NCBI GenBank assembly: GCA_018822545.1
Contig: JAHJKA010000053.1
Coordinates: forward strand, 1-55,217
Source of the DNA: Pseudomonadota bacterium
GTDB lineage: Bacteria > Desulfobacterota > Desulfobulbia > Desulfobulbales > SURF-16
Direction of reading: 5' to 3'
Length of the DNA: 55,217 nucleotides
Under the pieces are notes generated by a model. That model ran no database searches and was not told where the DNA came from. It saw nothing but the letters and a program-made list of their open reading frames with translations. Of this stretch, positions 7,928 through 16,399 are shown piece by piece. Position numbers and translations under genes: made by a program. The number at the start of each line of letters is the position of its first letter. Positions within the stretch are counted from its first letter, which is position 1.

Positions 7928-9274
7928 ATGCCAAAAGCACTCCTTATTCACGCCACTGATCCCAATTTACACTGCGCTGAACAGCCCCCCACACCATTTC
8001 CAGTTTTAGGGATTACCACCCTGGCTGCTTTGTTCCCAGATCATTGGCAATTAGAGCTCATTGACGAAAATTTTGAAAAGGCTGACACAAGTCGAGATGC
8101 TGATCTGGTCATCATTTCCACCCTTACCTTAAACGCGCCTCATGCCTATGAGATGGCAGCGGTCTTTAAAAAACGAAATATTCCGATCCTGATGGGCGGG
8201 ATGCATCCCAGCGCCTGCCCAGAGGAAGCCATCAAGCATTGCAACGCCCTGGTTATCGGTGAGGCAGAGGGGGTTTTCCATAAGGTTCTGGCCGACTTTG
8301 AGGCTGGTACTATGGCCGGCGTCTACAAGGGTGAGACCATCGACCTGTCTACCGTACCCAGCCCTCGCCTAGATTATCTACCGGCCAGTCATTTTAAAAC
8401 CCTTGGCCCTGTGCAAGCCACCAGAGGCTGCCCATACGACTGCGATTTCTGCTCGGTTACCACTTTCTTTGGCCACAAATACCGGTTCCGACCTGTTGAG
8501 ACAGTTATTGCCGATGTAAAAGCCGTTTTACAGAGAACCAAGTCAAATATTATCTTTTTTGTTGATGATAATATTGCCGGCAACCCGACCTATGCAAAAA
8601 AACTCTTCACAGCCCTTATTCCCTTAAAAATTCGCTGGGGCAGTTTTGCCTCCATCACCATGTCAAATGACCTGGAATTAATGGCCCTTGCTGAAAAATC
8701 TGGCTGCGTCCAGCTTTTTATCGGCTTTGAATCCATCCAGCAGGAGAACTTGGACAACTCCCATAAAAAATGGGTTCAAGTTGACAAGATGAAGGACCAC
8801 ATCAAGATTTTCCATGATCATGGTGTTATCATCGAAGGATCTTTTGTGTTTGGCCATGACCAAGAGAGAAAAGATATCTTTGCCCGCACCGCCCACTTTA
8901 TTCAAGAACATGGTATCCAAGTACCTGTTTTCGGGGTATTGACGCCCTATCCGGCCACCCGTCTGCGTAAACGCCTCGAAGATGCCGGTCGTCTGCTGCC
9001 TGCCGCCTCTGACTGGCGACTCTATGATGCCACCCATGTTCTTTTTCAGCCCATGCACATGAGCCCGGAAGAACTGGAAGAAGGCCTTCTCTGGATCAAA
9101 AAATATTGCGGCTCGCCAAGCACCATCTTCAAACGGGTACTTAAAGGACCTCGCAAAAACAGCCTGATGGCCCTAGGTATCAATTTTTCCATGTTTACCG
9201 GACGCATGCGCCAGATCAATGAACGATGGCCAAAAAAAATAAAAGGCCCCCTCGTTCGCCCTGGCTCTTGGTAA
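7928..9274 (+). CDS. B12-binding-domain radical SAM protein
   Basis: A 448-residue protein. The N-terminal cobalamin-binding Rossmann-like part (residues 1-130) contains MGGMHPSACPEEA. The radical SAM domain carries the cluster motif CPYDCDFCSVT near residue 170, with C-x3-C-x2-C spacing. The C-terminal part (about 320-448) resembles the DUF4070-type tail of this class. Relatives perform methylations or ring contractions on lipids, tetrapyrroles or antibiotics; no substrate can be read from this context. It stands alone, followed by tatD. Cobalamin dependence fits the B12-uptake island further right in the window. Confidence 0.88.
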   Translation: MPKALLIHATDPNLHCAEQPPTPFPVLGITTLAALFPDHWQLELIDENFEKADTSRDADLVIISTLTLNAPHAYEMAAVFKKRNIPILMGGMHPSACPEEAIKHCNALVIGEAEGVFHKVLADFEAGTMAGVYKGETIDLSTVPSPRLDYLPASHFKTLGPVQATRGCPYDCDFCSVTTFFGHKYRFRPVETVIADVKAVLQRTKSNIIFFVDDNIAGNPTYAKKLFTALIPLKIRWGSFASITMSNDLELMALAEKSGCVQLFIGFESIQQENLDNSHKKWVQVDKMKDHIKIFHDHGVIIEGSFVFGHDQERKDIFARTAHFIQEHGIQVPVFGVLTPYPATRLRKRLEDAGRLLPAASDWRLYDATHVLFQPMHMSPEELEEGLLWIKKYCGSPSTIFKRVLKGPRKNSLMALGINFSMFTGRMRQINERWPKKIKGPLVRPGSW

Positions 9275-9351
9275 GCACATCACCTATCCATGTGTTCTAG
9301 ACAACCAGCCTCTATTGGGCTCAATAAACAGTATTTTTTGCATACACCACC

Positions 9352-10173
9352 ATGAGCGCAAAGAAAAAAAGGCTCCCCCTCCCTCTCCTGTCACAAGGTG
9401 TACAGCTTGTTGACAGCCATTGTCATCTGGACATGGCCGCCTATGCTGAGGATTGCCTGGAGGTCATCAGCAGATCCAGACAGGCCGGGGTTGAGACTAT
9501 TTTCAGCATCGGCATCGACCTTGAAAGTTCTAAGACTGCGGCAGAACTTGCAACCCGCCATGAAAATATCTACGCCACTGTGGGCATCCACCCCCATCAT
9601 GCAGAAGAAGCCGGGGCTGCAGTCTACGACGCGTTAACCGAACTTACTGCCTCTCCCAAGGTCATAGGGATCGGTGAAATTGGTCTTGATCTCTTTAAAG
9701 ACTATGCCCCGGTTGCCATCCAGACAAAGGTTTTCAAAGAGCAGCTTGAACTGGCTAAAAGCCTTAAGCTGCCGGTTATTATCCATGACCGGGACGCCCA
9801 CGATACTATTATTGATATATTAATCGAAAGCGGACCACACCCTGCCGGCGGCGTTATCCACTGCTTTTCAGGAGACAAAAATGTGGCGAGACGATTTCTT
9901 GATCTCGACTTCCACCTTTCCATTCCTGGCGTTGTCACCTTTAAAAAAGCCACAGAACTTCAAGAAGCTGCTGCCTTTATTCCCCTGGACAGAATGCTTG
10001 TTGAAACAGACGGACCTTTTCTGGCCCCTGAGCCATGGCGGGGAAAAAGAAATGAGCCCGCCTACACGCTCTACACCGCCGAGAAGATCGCCCAGTTAAA
10101 GGGCATATCCCTTGATGATGTGGCCCGGCAAACCACAAAAAATATTGCCTTGCTGTTTAATATTAACATCTAA
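9352..10173 (+). CDS. tatD: TatD-family metal-dependent hydrolase / DNase
   Basis: A 273-residue TatD-type amidohydrolase. Metal-binding residues are visible in VDSHCHLDM (HxH near residue 26), GIGEIGLDLF (Glu), IIHDRD, GGVIHCFSG and VETDGPFLAP. Family members act as 3'-5' exonucleases or deoxyribonucleases in DNA turnover. A 15-residue basic extension precedes the usual start, so a later start is conceivable but no other ATG fits. It is followed 18 bases later by the YggS gene. Confidence 0.94.
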   Translation: MSAKKKRLPLPLLSQGVQLVDSHCHLDMAAYAEDCLEVISRSRQAGVETIFSIGIDLESSKTAAELATRHENIYATVGIHPHHAEEAGAAVYDALTELTASPKVIGIGEIGLDLFKDYAPVAIQTKVFKEQLELAKSLKLPVIIHDRDAHDTIIDILIESGPHPAGGVIHCFSGDKNVARRFLDLDFHLSIPGVVTFKKATELQEAAAFIPLDRMLVETDGPFLAPEPWRGKRNEPAYTLYTAEKIAQLKGISLDDVARQTTKNIALLFNINI

Positions 10174-10191
10174 TCAAAGGCGCCTTCTCCG

Positions 10192-10875
10192 ATGATCAAA
10201 GAAAACCTCGCTGCCATCCATGAACGGATCAAAAAAGCTGCAGCCAAGTCTGGTCGCAGAATCGATGACATTACCCTCATTGCTGTCTCAAAACGCAAAT
10301 CCGTAGAGCTCATCAAAGAGGCCATTGCCGCAGGCCAGCTTGATTTCGGCGAAAACTATCTCCAGGAGGCCAAGGATAAAATTACCACCCTTGCCGGTCA
10401 GGCCCGTTTTCATTTTATTGGCTCCCTGCAATCAAACAAGGCCAAGGATGCGGCAACCCTCTGCGACATGATTCATACCGTCGACCGTTTGAAACTTGCC
10501 CGGGAACTGGATAAACATGCCAGGGCGGCAAACAGGACATTAGCTGTTCTTATCCAGGTAAATGTGGGCAGGGAAGAGCAAAAGGGCGGCGTATCGCCAG
10601 AAGATGCCGAAGGATTAATCAAACAGATGCAGGACTTGTCCCACCTTGAGATCTGTGGCCTGATGACCATGCCACCTTACAAAGAAAACCAGGAAGAAAT
10701 GCGCCCTTATTTTGCCGAGCTCAGACAATTGGGGGAACAATTGCAAAAAAAAGGACTTATCGCCACCAAGGGCCCCCTGCACCTGTCCATGGGCATGTCC
10801 GGCGATTTCGAGGCGGCCATTGCCGAAGGTGCCACCCTGATCAGGGTGGGCACTGCCATCTTTGGGGAACGGTGA
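10192..10875 (+). CDS. yggS: PLP homeostasis protein, YggS family
   Basis: A 227-residue fold-type III PLP-binding protein that buffers pyridoxal phosphate and affects amino-acid metabolism without a known catalytic activity. The PLP lysine lies in LIAVSKRKS (about residue 34). FGENYLQEA, HFIGSLQSNKAK, HTVDRLKLA, GLMTMPPY and LSMGMSGDFEAAIAEGATLIRVGTAIFG are the family signatures. The length is normal. It probably shares an operon with tatD. Confidence 0.95.
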   Translation: MIKENLAAIHERIKKAAAKSGRRIDDITLIAVSKRKSVELIKEAIAAGQLDFGENYLQEAKDKITTLAGQARFHFIGSLQSNKAKDAATLCDMIHTVDRLKLARELDKHARAANRTLAVLIQVNVGREEQKGGVSPEDAEGLIKQMQDLSHLEICGLMTMPPYKENQEEMRPYFAELRQLGEQLQKKGLIATKGPLHLSMGMSGDFEAAIAEGATLIRVGTAIFGER

Positions 10876-10921
10876 TCAGAAGTCAGCGTGATCAAAACAC
10901 CATGACCGATGAGATGTCGTC

Positions 10922-11003
10922 GTAGGAGCCAGCCCCTGCGGGCGAAAATAACCTTCTTCCTGCAAGCAATAAGTGAATCGCTTGCAGGGGCAAGCTCCTA
11001 CGG
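10922..11003. repeat. Inverted pair of REP-like palindromes (REPIN)
   Basis: GTAGGAGCCAGCCCCTGCGG at 10922 faces its inverse copy CTTGCAGGGGCAAGCTCCTAC at 10981-11001, with about 35 bases between. The unit strongly resembles the GTAGGAGC-type REP of Pseudomonas. Paired inverted REPs are mobilised by RAYT (IS200-like) transposases. The pair sits between the convergent yggS and dnaE ends, a usual site for REPs, and may also act as a bidirectional mRNA end. I saw no second copy in the window. Confidence 0.75.
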
Positions 11004-11029
11004 AGACTAGAAATTTTTTTCAAGATGAG

Positions 11030-14000
11030 CTACGACGCCTTCTTCTGCCAGCCATTGTTCTTTTTACTCTGCATCAACTCCGCCTGTTTTTTCTGATAGC
11101 TCAGCACAGCTGGGCCAAGAATTTTCTCAACGCCCTTGCTGAAGCTACGGCTGGGCATAATGGTAAGATCCTTCTGGATTTCGATATCGGCCTCACCGCG
11201 CCCTTCAAAATGTAAAACCAGTGATACCGGGCAGGACCCATGATTTTTATGGATGACGGTCTTAAGCTCTTCGATCTTCTGGCGGCTGACCTTCTCCGAA
11301 TGCAATAAAATACGGGCGCCAGTGGTGTACCGCTCCAAGGCCGTGCTCAGGCTGACCACTTCATCGGCCAAAATCTTTGGGCCGCCCTCTTCCTCATTCT
11401 GCACCTGGCCCTGAATAACAATGGGCTCATCAGAGTTAAGAAGATGGGAGCACTGGGCATAGACCGTGGGAAATATAACCACCTCCACCTCCCCGGTCAC
11501 ATCTTCAAGGGTAAGAAAAGCCATGGGATCGCCCTTTTTACTCCTATGGTTCTTCATGGCCTTAATCAACCCGCCTACCCTGCCGGCCGTGCCATCACTC
11601 TTGTTGGCCAGATCGATAATAGCGCACTCCGTGGCATTGGCCAGCTCATCCTTGACGTTGTCCAAGGGATGACCGGTGATATAAAAACCAACCGTCTCCT
11701 TTTCAAAGGCCAGACGCTGACGATCATCCCACTCCTGAATATCAGGAAGAGGAATATCCGTGGCCTTCTGGGTTGTGCCGCTGACCATGGCACTGAAAAG
11801 TGAAATCTGGCCACTTTCGCGGTCGCGCTGGGCCGCCTGGGCCTGCTCCATGGCCTGGTCAAGGATGGCATATATCTGTGAACGCCGCCCACCAAGGGTG
11901 TCAAAGGCACCGGCCTTAATCAGGCTCTCGATTACCCTTTTATTGACCTTACGGGAATCAATCCGGGTACAAAAATCACCCAAGGATTTATAGGGACCAT
12001 TGCTGTTTCTGACCTCAATAATGGAGTCCAAGGCAGCACCGCCAACATTCTTCACAGCAGCTAAGCCAAAGCGGATGGCGCCTTTGATAACGGTAAAATC
12101 CTGCTCACTCTCATTGATATCAGACGGTAAGACATCAATACCATGATCCTGACTCTCCTGAATATAACGCACCACCTTATCGGTATTATTGACGTCGCAG
12201 GAAAGCAGGGCCGCCATGAACTCGGCTGGATAATGGGCCTTTAAATAGGCTGTCTGGTAGGAGATATAGGCATAGGCTGCCGAATGGGACTTGTTAAAGC
12301 CGTAACCGGCAAACTTAGCCATCAGATCAAAGACATTCTCTGCCTTTTTCAGATCGACCCCGAGCTTTTTGGCACCGGCCATGAACTTGACGCGCTCCTG
12401 CTCCATGACCTCTGGAATCTTCTTACCCATGGCCCGCCGCAGATTATCAGCATCACCCAGTGAATAATCAGCCAGGACATTGGCAATCTTCATTACCTGT
12501 TCCTGATAGACAATAACACCGTAGGTCTCCTTGAGGATGGGCTCCAATTGCGGCAGGGGGTACGATGCCACCATGCGGCCATGCTTGGTGTTGACAAAGT
12601 CATCCACCATGCCGCTCTCAAGGGGGCCGGGACGATAGAGGGCAACCAGGGCGATGAGGTCGGAAAACTGCTCTGGTTTCATCTTCATCAAGAGCTGGCG
12701 CATGCCGGAGCTTTCAAGCTGAAAGACCCCCAGGGCATCACCGCGGATCAACAGGTCATAGGTCTTTTGATCATCCATGGGGATTTGGGAGATATCCAGA
12801 TCAATATCCAGCCCCTTTTTGATAATTTTCAAGGCCCGGTCAATGACAGTGAGGGTTTTGAGACCGAGGAAGTCGAACTTGATAAGCCCGGTTTTCTCCG
12901 TGTACTTCATGTCATATTGGGTGAGCACCTCTCCCTTGGGACCTTTACACACCGGCAGATATTCCACCATGGGTTCAGGCGAGATCACCACCCCGGCGGC
13001 ATGGATTGAGGTGTGACGCTGCAAGCCCTCCAGGGTCATACCAATATTGAGAAGCTGCTTGACCTGATCATCATGGATATAGAGATCCTTCAGACGTGGC
13101 TCATCAACCAGGGCCTTTTTCAGGGTCATCTTTAACTCGTCAGGAACAAGCTTGGCCACCCGGTCCACATCAGAGAAAGTCATGCCCAGGGCCCGGCCGA
13201 CATCACGGATAACACCTTTCGCCTTCATGGAGCCATAGGTGATAATCTGGCAGACATTGGTATCACCACCATACTTATCATGGACGTATTTGATCACCTC
13301 GCCCCGCCGTTCCTGACAGAAATCCACATCAAAGTCTGGCATGGACTGCCGTTCGACATTTAAAAACCGCTCAAAAATAAGGCCGTATTTGATTGGGTCG
13401 ATATCAGTAATGCCCATGGCATAGGCCACCAGGGAACCAGCCCCGGAACCACGCCCCGGCCCCACCGGAATATCATTGTCCTTGGCCCAGTTGATAAAGT
13501 CGGCGACGATGAGGAAATAGCCGGGGAAGCCCATGGTCTTAATGACATCAAGCTCCATATCAAGGCGGGCGCGATATATTTCCTCTAACTCAGGAGTAAT
13601 CGTTTCCTTGGTCCGGAGGGCGGCAAAACGTTTTTTAAAACCCTTGCGAGAGAGATTCTCAAACATGGAATCCAGGCTCTCCCCTTCCGGCACCTCGAAG
13701 TTGGGGAAATAATGGTTGCCAAATTCAATCTCAACATTGCAACGCTCAGCGATCTTTACTGTGTTTTCGAGGGCTTCAGGGCAATAGGCAAAAGCCTGAC
13801 GCATCTCTTCAGGGGACTTGAAATACAACTCGTCAGTGGAAAAGCGGAAACGATTGGTGTCCTGCAGGGTCTTGCCGGTCTGGATGCAAAGAAGGAGCTC
13901 GTGGGCCGCAGCTTCGTCACGGTTGAGATAATGGCAATCGTTGGTGGCAACCAGCGGCACATCAATTTCTTTAGCAAGCTGCATCAAGCCCTTGTTGACC

Positions 14001-14578
14001 ACAGCCTGCTCTGGGATATTGTTTTCCTGCATCTCAAAATAAAGACGGTCACCAAAAATACGCTTTAAGTCCAGGGCCTTTTCCCTGGCCATAGCCATAT
14101 TATTCTCTTTACCGATAAGATAGGGAATCTCGCCATGGAGACAGGCCGTAAGCGCGATGAGACCCTCGCTATGGGCCTCTAAAATTTCTTTATCGATCCG
14201 AGGCTTGTAATGGAACCCCTCGAGCTGGGCGATGGAAGCAAGCTTCATTAAATTTTTATAGCCGGCATGGTTCATGGCCAGAAGGACAATATGAAAAGCG
14301 GCCCGCCCGGCGCTCTTTGCCTTTTTATGAAAACGTGAATCCGGGGCAATATAGAACTCACAGCCAATGATGGGCTTAAGGCCCTTGGACTTGGCCTTCA
14401 CGTAGAACTCCAAAGCCCCGAACATGGCACCGTGATCGGTAATGCTCACCGCATCCATGCCAAATTCTTTACACTTGTCAAAAAGGTCCTTGAGGCGGAT
14501 GGCGCCGTCTAACAGACTGTACTGGGTGTGGACATGAAGATGGACGTAATTGGCAGGGGGAATCTGTTGTTCTTCCAT
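11030..14578 (-). CDS. dnaE: DNA polymerase III alpha subunit
   Basis: An 1182-residue replicative polymerase of the DnaE1 type. The N-terminal PHP domain reads YVHLHVHTQYSLLDGA. The polymerase core contains GPGRGSGAGSLVAYA and the catalytic PDFDVDFCQERRGEVI, followed by the thumb/fingers region. HhH, OB-fold (VGGLIKAMKNHRSKKG) and C-terminal domains follow. The length is normal for the family. It is transcribed toward the REP pair. The sugar-isomerase-like gene lies 19 bases upstream on the same strand, so the two are probably cotranscribed. Confidence 0.97.
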   Translation of the reverse strand: MEEQQIPPANYVHLHVHTQYSLLDGAIRLKDLFDKCKEFGMDAVSITDHGAMFGALEFYVKAKSKGLKPIIGCEFYIAPDSRFHKKAKSAGRAAFHIVLLAMNHAGYKNLMKLASIAQLEGFHYKPRIDKEILEAHSEGLIALTACLHGEIPYLIGKENNMAMAREKALDLKRIFGDRLYFEMQENNIPEQAVVNKGLMQLAKEIDVPLVATNDCHYLNRDEAAAHELLLCIQTGKTLQDTNRFRFSTDELYFKSPEEMRQAFAYCPEALENTVKIAERCNVEIEFGNHYFPNFEVPEGESLDSMFENLSRKGFKKRFAALRTKETITPELEEIYRARLDMELDVIKTMGFPGYFLIVADFINWAKDNDIPVGPGRGSGAGSLVAYAMGITDIDPIKYGLIFERFLNVERQSMPDFDVDFCQERRGEVIKYVHDKYGGDTNVCQIITYGSMKAKGVIRDVGRALGMTFSDVDRVAKLVPDELKMTLKKALVDEPRLKDLYIHDDQVKQLLNIGMTLEGLQRHTSIHAAGVVISPEPMVEYLPVCKGPKGEVLTQYDMKYTEKTGLIKFDFLGLKTLTVIDRALKIIKKGLDIDLDISQIPMDDQKTYDLLIRGDALGVFQLESSGMRQLLMKMKPEQFSDLIALVALYRPGPLESGMVDDFVNTKHGRMVASYPLPQLEPILKETYGVIVYQEQVMKIANVLADYSLGDADNLRRAMGKKIPEVMEQERVKFMAGAKKLGVDLKKAENVFDLMAKFAGYGFNKSHSAAYAYISYQTAYLKAHYPAEFMAALLSCDVNNTDKVVRYIQESQDHGIDVLPSDINESEQDFTVIKGAIRFGLAAVKNVGGAALDSIIEVRNSNGPYKSLGDFCTRIDSRKVNKRVIESLIKAGAFDTLGGRRSQIYAILDQAMEQAQAAQRDRESGQISLFSAMVSGTTQKATDIPLPDIQEWDDRQRLAFEKETVGFYITGHPLDNVKDELANATECAIIDLANKSDGTAGRVGGLIKAMKNHRSKKGDPMAFLTLEDVTGEVEVVIFPTVYAQCSHLLNSDEPIVIQGQVQNEEEGGPKILADEVVSLSTALERYTTGARILLHSEKVSRQKIEELKTVIHKNHGSCPVSLVLHFEGRGEADIEIQKDLTIMPSRSFSKGVEKILGPAVLSYQKKQAELMQSKKNNGWQKKAS

Positions 14579-14597
14579 ATTTTTTTATCGTGAAAAG

Positions 14598-15413
14598 TTA
14601 GATAGCTTTGGGGATCAAGGCTTTAGGCATAAAACCGACCTTTTCGAGAAAACGAAACCCCGTCTCCACACCGCCGGCATGATGGGCCTCAAGGGTCACA
14701 AGGGGGTGAAGCTCTTCATTTTTCAGGTAGGCGAAAAAGTCTTCAAAATCAAAAATTCCTTCACCAAGACCAAGGTGGAGATCACTGTCACCGTTATTGT
14801 CATGGAGATGAAGCTGGCCGAGCCAGGGGGTCATCTCCGGCAACCACTGTTGCCAGCGGCTCTTGGCAAAAGCCATAACATGGCCGACATCCAGGCAAAA
14901 ACGGGCATAAGGCGAATCCAAAGCGGTTAGGACTCGTTTTAACTGCTGGGGCGTTTGCTCATAGGTGTTTTCCAGCATAAAGGGCGTCTTCCTGGCGGAA
15001 GCAAACTCCAGAAAAAGCTGCCAGGCCTCCAAGGAATATTTAAACCACTCTTCCTCTTTATAGCCATGCTTATTGGCCTCAAAACTAAGATGACAGACAA
15101 TGGAGGCAGGTCTGAAAATATCAATAAGATCAAAGGCTTTTTCTAATTTATAACGGCTTAAACGGCGAATATAGGGATCAAGACTGCCGGGATAAAGCTC
15201 GAAAAAAGGGGCGTGCAGGGTACACCGGAGCCCAGCCTCATGCAGACGCTCAGCCACAAAAAGGAAATCCTGTTGACGCTCCTCATATAAAACAACGCCT
15301 TCCAGACCGATTTCCGGCTGGATACCTTGAGCAATGATGCCCTCTAAATCCCGTTTAAGACGGGAAAATGGCACAGAAACAAAGGTGCATTTTTTAAGTT
15401 TTGAAAATGGCAT
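14598..15413 (-). CDS. Sugar phosphate isomerase/epimerase-like TIM-barrel protein
   Basis: A 271-residue protein of the xylose-isomerase-like / AP endonuclease-2 superfamily. Metal-binding segments are visible: LHAPF, CHLSF, LENTYE (Glu), CLDVGHVMA (Asp and His), LHLHDNNGDSDLHLGLGEG and VTLEAHH. The superfamily covers isomerases, epimerases and some endonucleases, so the exact reaction is open. It lies between the Trm112-like gene and dnaE on the same strand. Confidence 0.87.
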   Translation of the reverse strand: MPFSKLKKCTFVSVPFSRLKRDLEGIIAQGIQPEIGLEGVVLYEERQQDFLFVAERLHEAGLRCTLHAPFFELYPGSLDPYIRRLSRYKLEKAFDLIDIFRPASIVCHLSFEANKHGYKEEEWFKYSLEAWQLFLEFASARKTPFMLENTYEQTPQQLKRVLTALDSPYARFCLDVGHVMAFAKSRWQQWLPEMTPWLGQLHLHDNNGDSDLHLGLGEGIFDFEDFFAYLKNEELHPLVTLEAHHAGGVETGFRFLEKVGFMPKALIPKAI

Positions 15414-15511
15414 GGGTACGAATTCAGAATCAAGAATTCAAAATCAAGAAGGTCTCTAAAAAAAGGCAGCGCTACCGCAAAACACATACTCCAGAGGGAT
15501 GTGCGTATCTG

Positions 15512-15679
15512 TCATGCCAAGGGTTTGGCCTCATCAATAAGCATTATGGGGATATCATCTTTAATGGCATAGATAAGTTTGCAGGCCGGGCAGACCAGGC
15601 CATCGCTGGTATTATTGAGCGTCACTGGCCCTTTACATTTAGGGCAGGCAAGTATATCGAGAAGTTCTTTTTTAACCAC
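15512..15679 (-). CDS. Trm112-family small zinc-binding protein
   Basis: A 55-residue protein read from a GTG start at 15679: VVKKELLDILACPKCKGPV, then a second Cys pair in LVCPACKLIYAI, and DDIPIMLIDEA. Four Cys in two CxxC pairs form the zinc site of the Trm112/YcaR family; eukaryotic and archaeal relatives activate methyltransferases, and bacterial roles are less clear. GGAG lies 7 bases upstream of the GTG. The gene is too short for ordinary ORF calling. It sits upstream of the TIM-barrel gene on the same strand, about 100 bases away. Confidence 0.88.
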   Translation of the reverse strand: MVKKELLDILACPKCKGPVTLNNTSDGLVCPACKLIYAIKDDIPIMLIDEAKPLA

Positions 15680-15756
15680 GGGTTATCTCCTATAAGCAGA
15701 GAAAGAAGTATAATAAGAAGGACGTTAAAGGAGAAATTTACCAGCTCTAAAGGGCA

Positions 15757-16050
15757 CTAGCTATAAATAAAAACATAGGCATCATCGTTGACGCTGATCC
15801 GATAGCGGCCACCATGATTTTTGCCATATATTTCCCAGGCCGGGCCATCGTTCATCTCACACTTGCAGCATGACGGTGAAAATTTCCCGGTGGCTTTATC
15901 AAACCAGGACATCAGCATCGGCTCTTCATCGTACCGGTTGGCAATGGTATATGCCAGATCACGGGCAACATCCCAGTCAACGTCGATTCCAACCACCGAA
16001 ATCGCGATGTTTGCCATAACCGGCCCGGTGATGGGAATGATTTCCGCCAT
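15757..16050 (-). CDS. Conserved small protein with a CCxC cluster (possibly DUF5619-like)
   Basis: A 97-residue protein starting MAEIIPITGPVMANIAISVVG after a strong ribosome site (CCAGGAGGTTGC). It contains a Cys group (SCCKC near residue 60-64) and ends ISVNDDAYVFIYS. It resembles small conserved proteins of anaerobes and archaea that I recall as DUF5619, but I cannot confirm the assignment. No signal peptide or membrane segment is seen. It may be cotranscribed with the Trm112-like gene. Confidence 0.72.
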   Translation of the reverse strand: MAEIIPITGPVMANIAISVVGIDVDWDVARDLAYTIANRYDEEPMLMSWFDKATGKFSPSCCKCEMNDGPAWEIYGKNHGGRYRISVNDDAYVFIYS

Positions 16051-16256
16051 GATGCAACCTCCTGGCCCTCTGGAATGGAACTCAAACGTGGTCCCCTCAC
16101 GTGATGACCATAAAACACTCTACGGATTACAATCGCATTTAGGGGTGGTGAAGCGACTCACAACATCACCATGTTAACGATGACATTGCTGACTGAGGAT
16201 CTGAAATTTTGCAGCTTAAGAGTTTTCACTAAACATCTCACCCCCAGCTTGTCCAT

Positions 16257-16292
16257 AAAAAAAGAGGGGGAACGCCAACGCGTCACCCCTCT
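16257..16292 (-). terminator. Rho-independent terminator of the selenocysteine rhodanese gene
   Basis: On the minus strand AGAGGGG (16286-16292) pairs with CCCCTCT (16263-16269) and is followed by a run of seven T (16257-16263). It lies about 107 bases after the rhodanese stop codon, the next gene end upstream. The flanking 300-bp gap (16051-16399) otherwise shows nothing I can name. Confidence 0.7.
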
Positions 16293-16399
16293 AAACAACA
16301 TACATTAAAATGAGCCAAGCAAGAACCTGCCAGACCCAGGAGGAGGTTAACCAAGCGAACCATCTTGATTACCCGAGTCTGGCAGTTTCTTAACAGGGT

